Source: CAYONM01 sp964405325 (lineage in GTDB: Bacteria > Planctomycetota > UBA11346). From it: a stretch of 6,110 nucleotides of DNA. A program made the position numbers and the translations under genes. The notes under the pieces were generated by a model that saw only the letters and a program-made list of their open reading frames with translations, did no database searches and was not told the origin of the DNA. Position 1 is the first letter of the stretch, and every line of letters begins with the position of its first letter. Positions 5,899 through 6,110 of the stretch are shown piece after piece. Where the stretch lies: contig CAYONM010000224.1 in assembly GCA_964405325.1 (NCBI GenBank), positions 1 to 6,110 on the forward strand. Direction: 5' to 3'.

Positions 5899-6110
5899 TC
5901 ATGGGGTCTCCCTTGCCTGGCGCTGGGCCTTGCCGCGGGTGGTCAGGCGGTAGCGCTGGTTCCGGCTGCGAGGCTTGTCGGGGATGGTCATCTCGATGAT
6001 GCCATCTTCCAGCGCCGGGGTGAGGTAGGCGGCTCGGAAGTGGTCCTCATGCTTCAGATCCAAGGCGGCCTGCAGTTCGCGCCGGGTCATAGTGCCATTG
6101 ACAGCGAGGA
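5899..6110 (-). CDS. C-terminal winged-helix tail of a gene entering from the right edge
   Basis: Only the last 69 residues are visible. They contain TRRELQAALDLKHEDHFR, AYLTPALEDGIIEMT and IPDKPRSRNQRYRLTTRGKA, a pattern I recognise as the winged-helix ending shared by many Fic-family proteins and AlbA_2/RecG-like ATP-binding proteins. A start at the internal ATG 6090 would give a 63-residue protein, but coding continues in frame upstream through the window edge (LAVNGT), so this is more likely the end of a larger gene. The TGA at 5901-5899 overlaps the ATG of the AlbA_2 gene (ATGA), suggesting translational coupling. Which of the two parent families it belongs to cannot be told from the tail. 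Confidence 0.75.
   Translation of the reverse strand, partial: LAVNGTMTRRELQAALDLKHEDHFRAAYLTPALEDGIIEMTIPDKPRSRNQRYRLTTRGKAQRQARETP

Larger units (their letters stand above)
4755..5902 (-). pseudogene. AlbA_2 / GHKL-ATPase gene, broken by an insertion and truncated at its 3' end
   Basis: Residues 13-130 resemble an AlbA_2 (Schlafen-like, putative DNA-binding) domain, with EDSALQFKAD (14-23) and NGKGGRILLGVADDG (39-53). A GHKL-type ATPase segment typical of RecG-like predicted regulators follows, with its N-box FEELMANALIHRDY (281-294). After Ser296 the frame is lost in a two-hairpin insertion. The ATPase resumes in another frame at 4925 with SSTIRIFVFADRIEITSPGH and LPNHLTVAKIRSGTSITRNPILV, ending near 4797. 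Family members usually continue for another hundred or so residues, including a GLGSGI-type glycine-rich motif and a winged helix; here the sequence passes straight into the terminator and meets TAG at 4757-4755. The undisturbed original frame would instead stay open to about 4850 as a Pro/Ser/Ala-rich nonsense tail. The ATG at 5902 overlaps the upstream stop by four bases and has GGGAG five bases before it. Intact relatives are often found in accessory or defence regions. Loss of ATPase function is very likely; a free AlbA_2 domain might persist. Confidence 0.88.

Overview
This is a GC-rich bacterial window with compact genes, recognisable Shine-Dalgarno sequences and one classic intrinsic terminator. 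These traits fit a GC-rich, probably Gram-negative chromosome. I cannot place the lineage: the polyphosphate genes look diverged from the well-studied proteobacterial versions, and nothing in the window is a taxonomic marker.

Left half (1-3516, minus strand): a two-gene polyphosphate operon. A Ppx/GppA-family protein with a C-terminal HD domain (3516-1978) is followed 47 bases later by polyphosphate kinase 1 (from 1930, running off the left edge). On family knowledge, PPK1 makes and remodels polyphosphate, and Ppx/GppA proteins hydrolyse it or (p)ppGpp. Both proteins depart from consensus at positions normally treated as catalytic: PPK1 has Gln in place of the second conserved histidine, and the Ppx-like protein has a degenerate second phosphate loop and lacks the first HD histidine.

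Middle (3517-4438): a divergent intergenic region of about 185 bases with repeated GTAAAG/GTTTAC-type words, then a plus-strand calcineurin-like metallophosphoesterase with an intact set of metal-binding motifs. Its position back to back with ppx suggests, without proving, shared phosphate-related control.

4439-4800: a gene-free stretch carrying three hairpins, the last a strong and probably bidirectional terminator.

Right part (4755-6110, minus strand): a decayed accessory locus. It holds the winged-helix tail of a gene that enters from the right edge, overlapping by four bases the start of an AlbA_2 (Schlafen-like) plus GHKL-ATPase gene. That second gene is broken twice. A roughly 92-base insertion made of two perfect hairpins shifts the frame inside the ATPase domain, and the 3' end is lost where the coding sequence abuts the terminator. 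The insertion and the truncation junction are the most notable structures. I found no CRISPR array, tRNA, rRNA or transposase gene.
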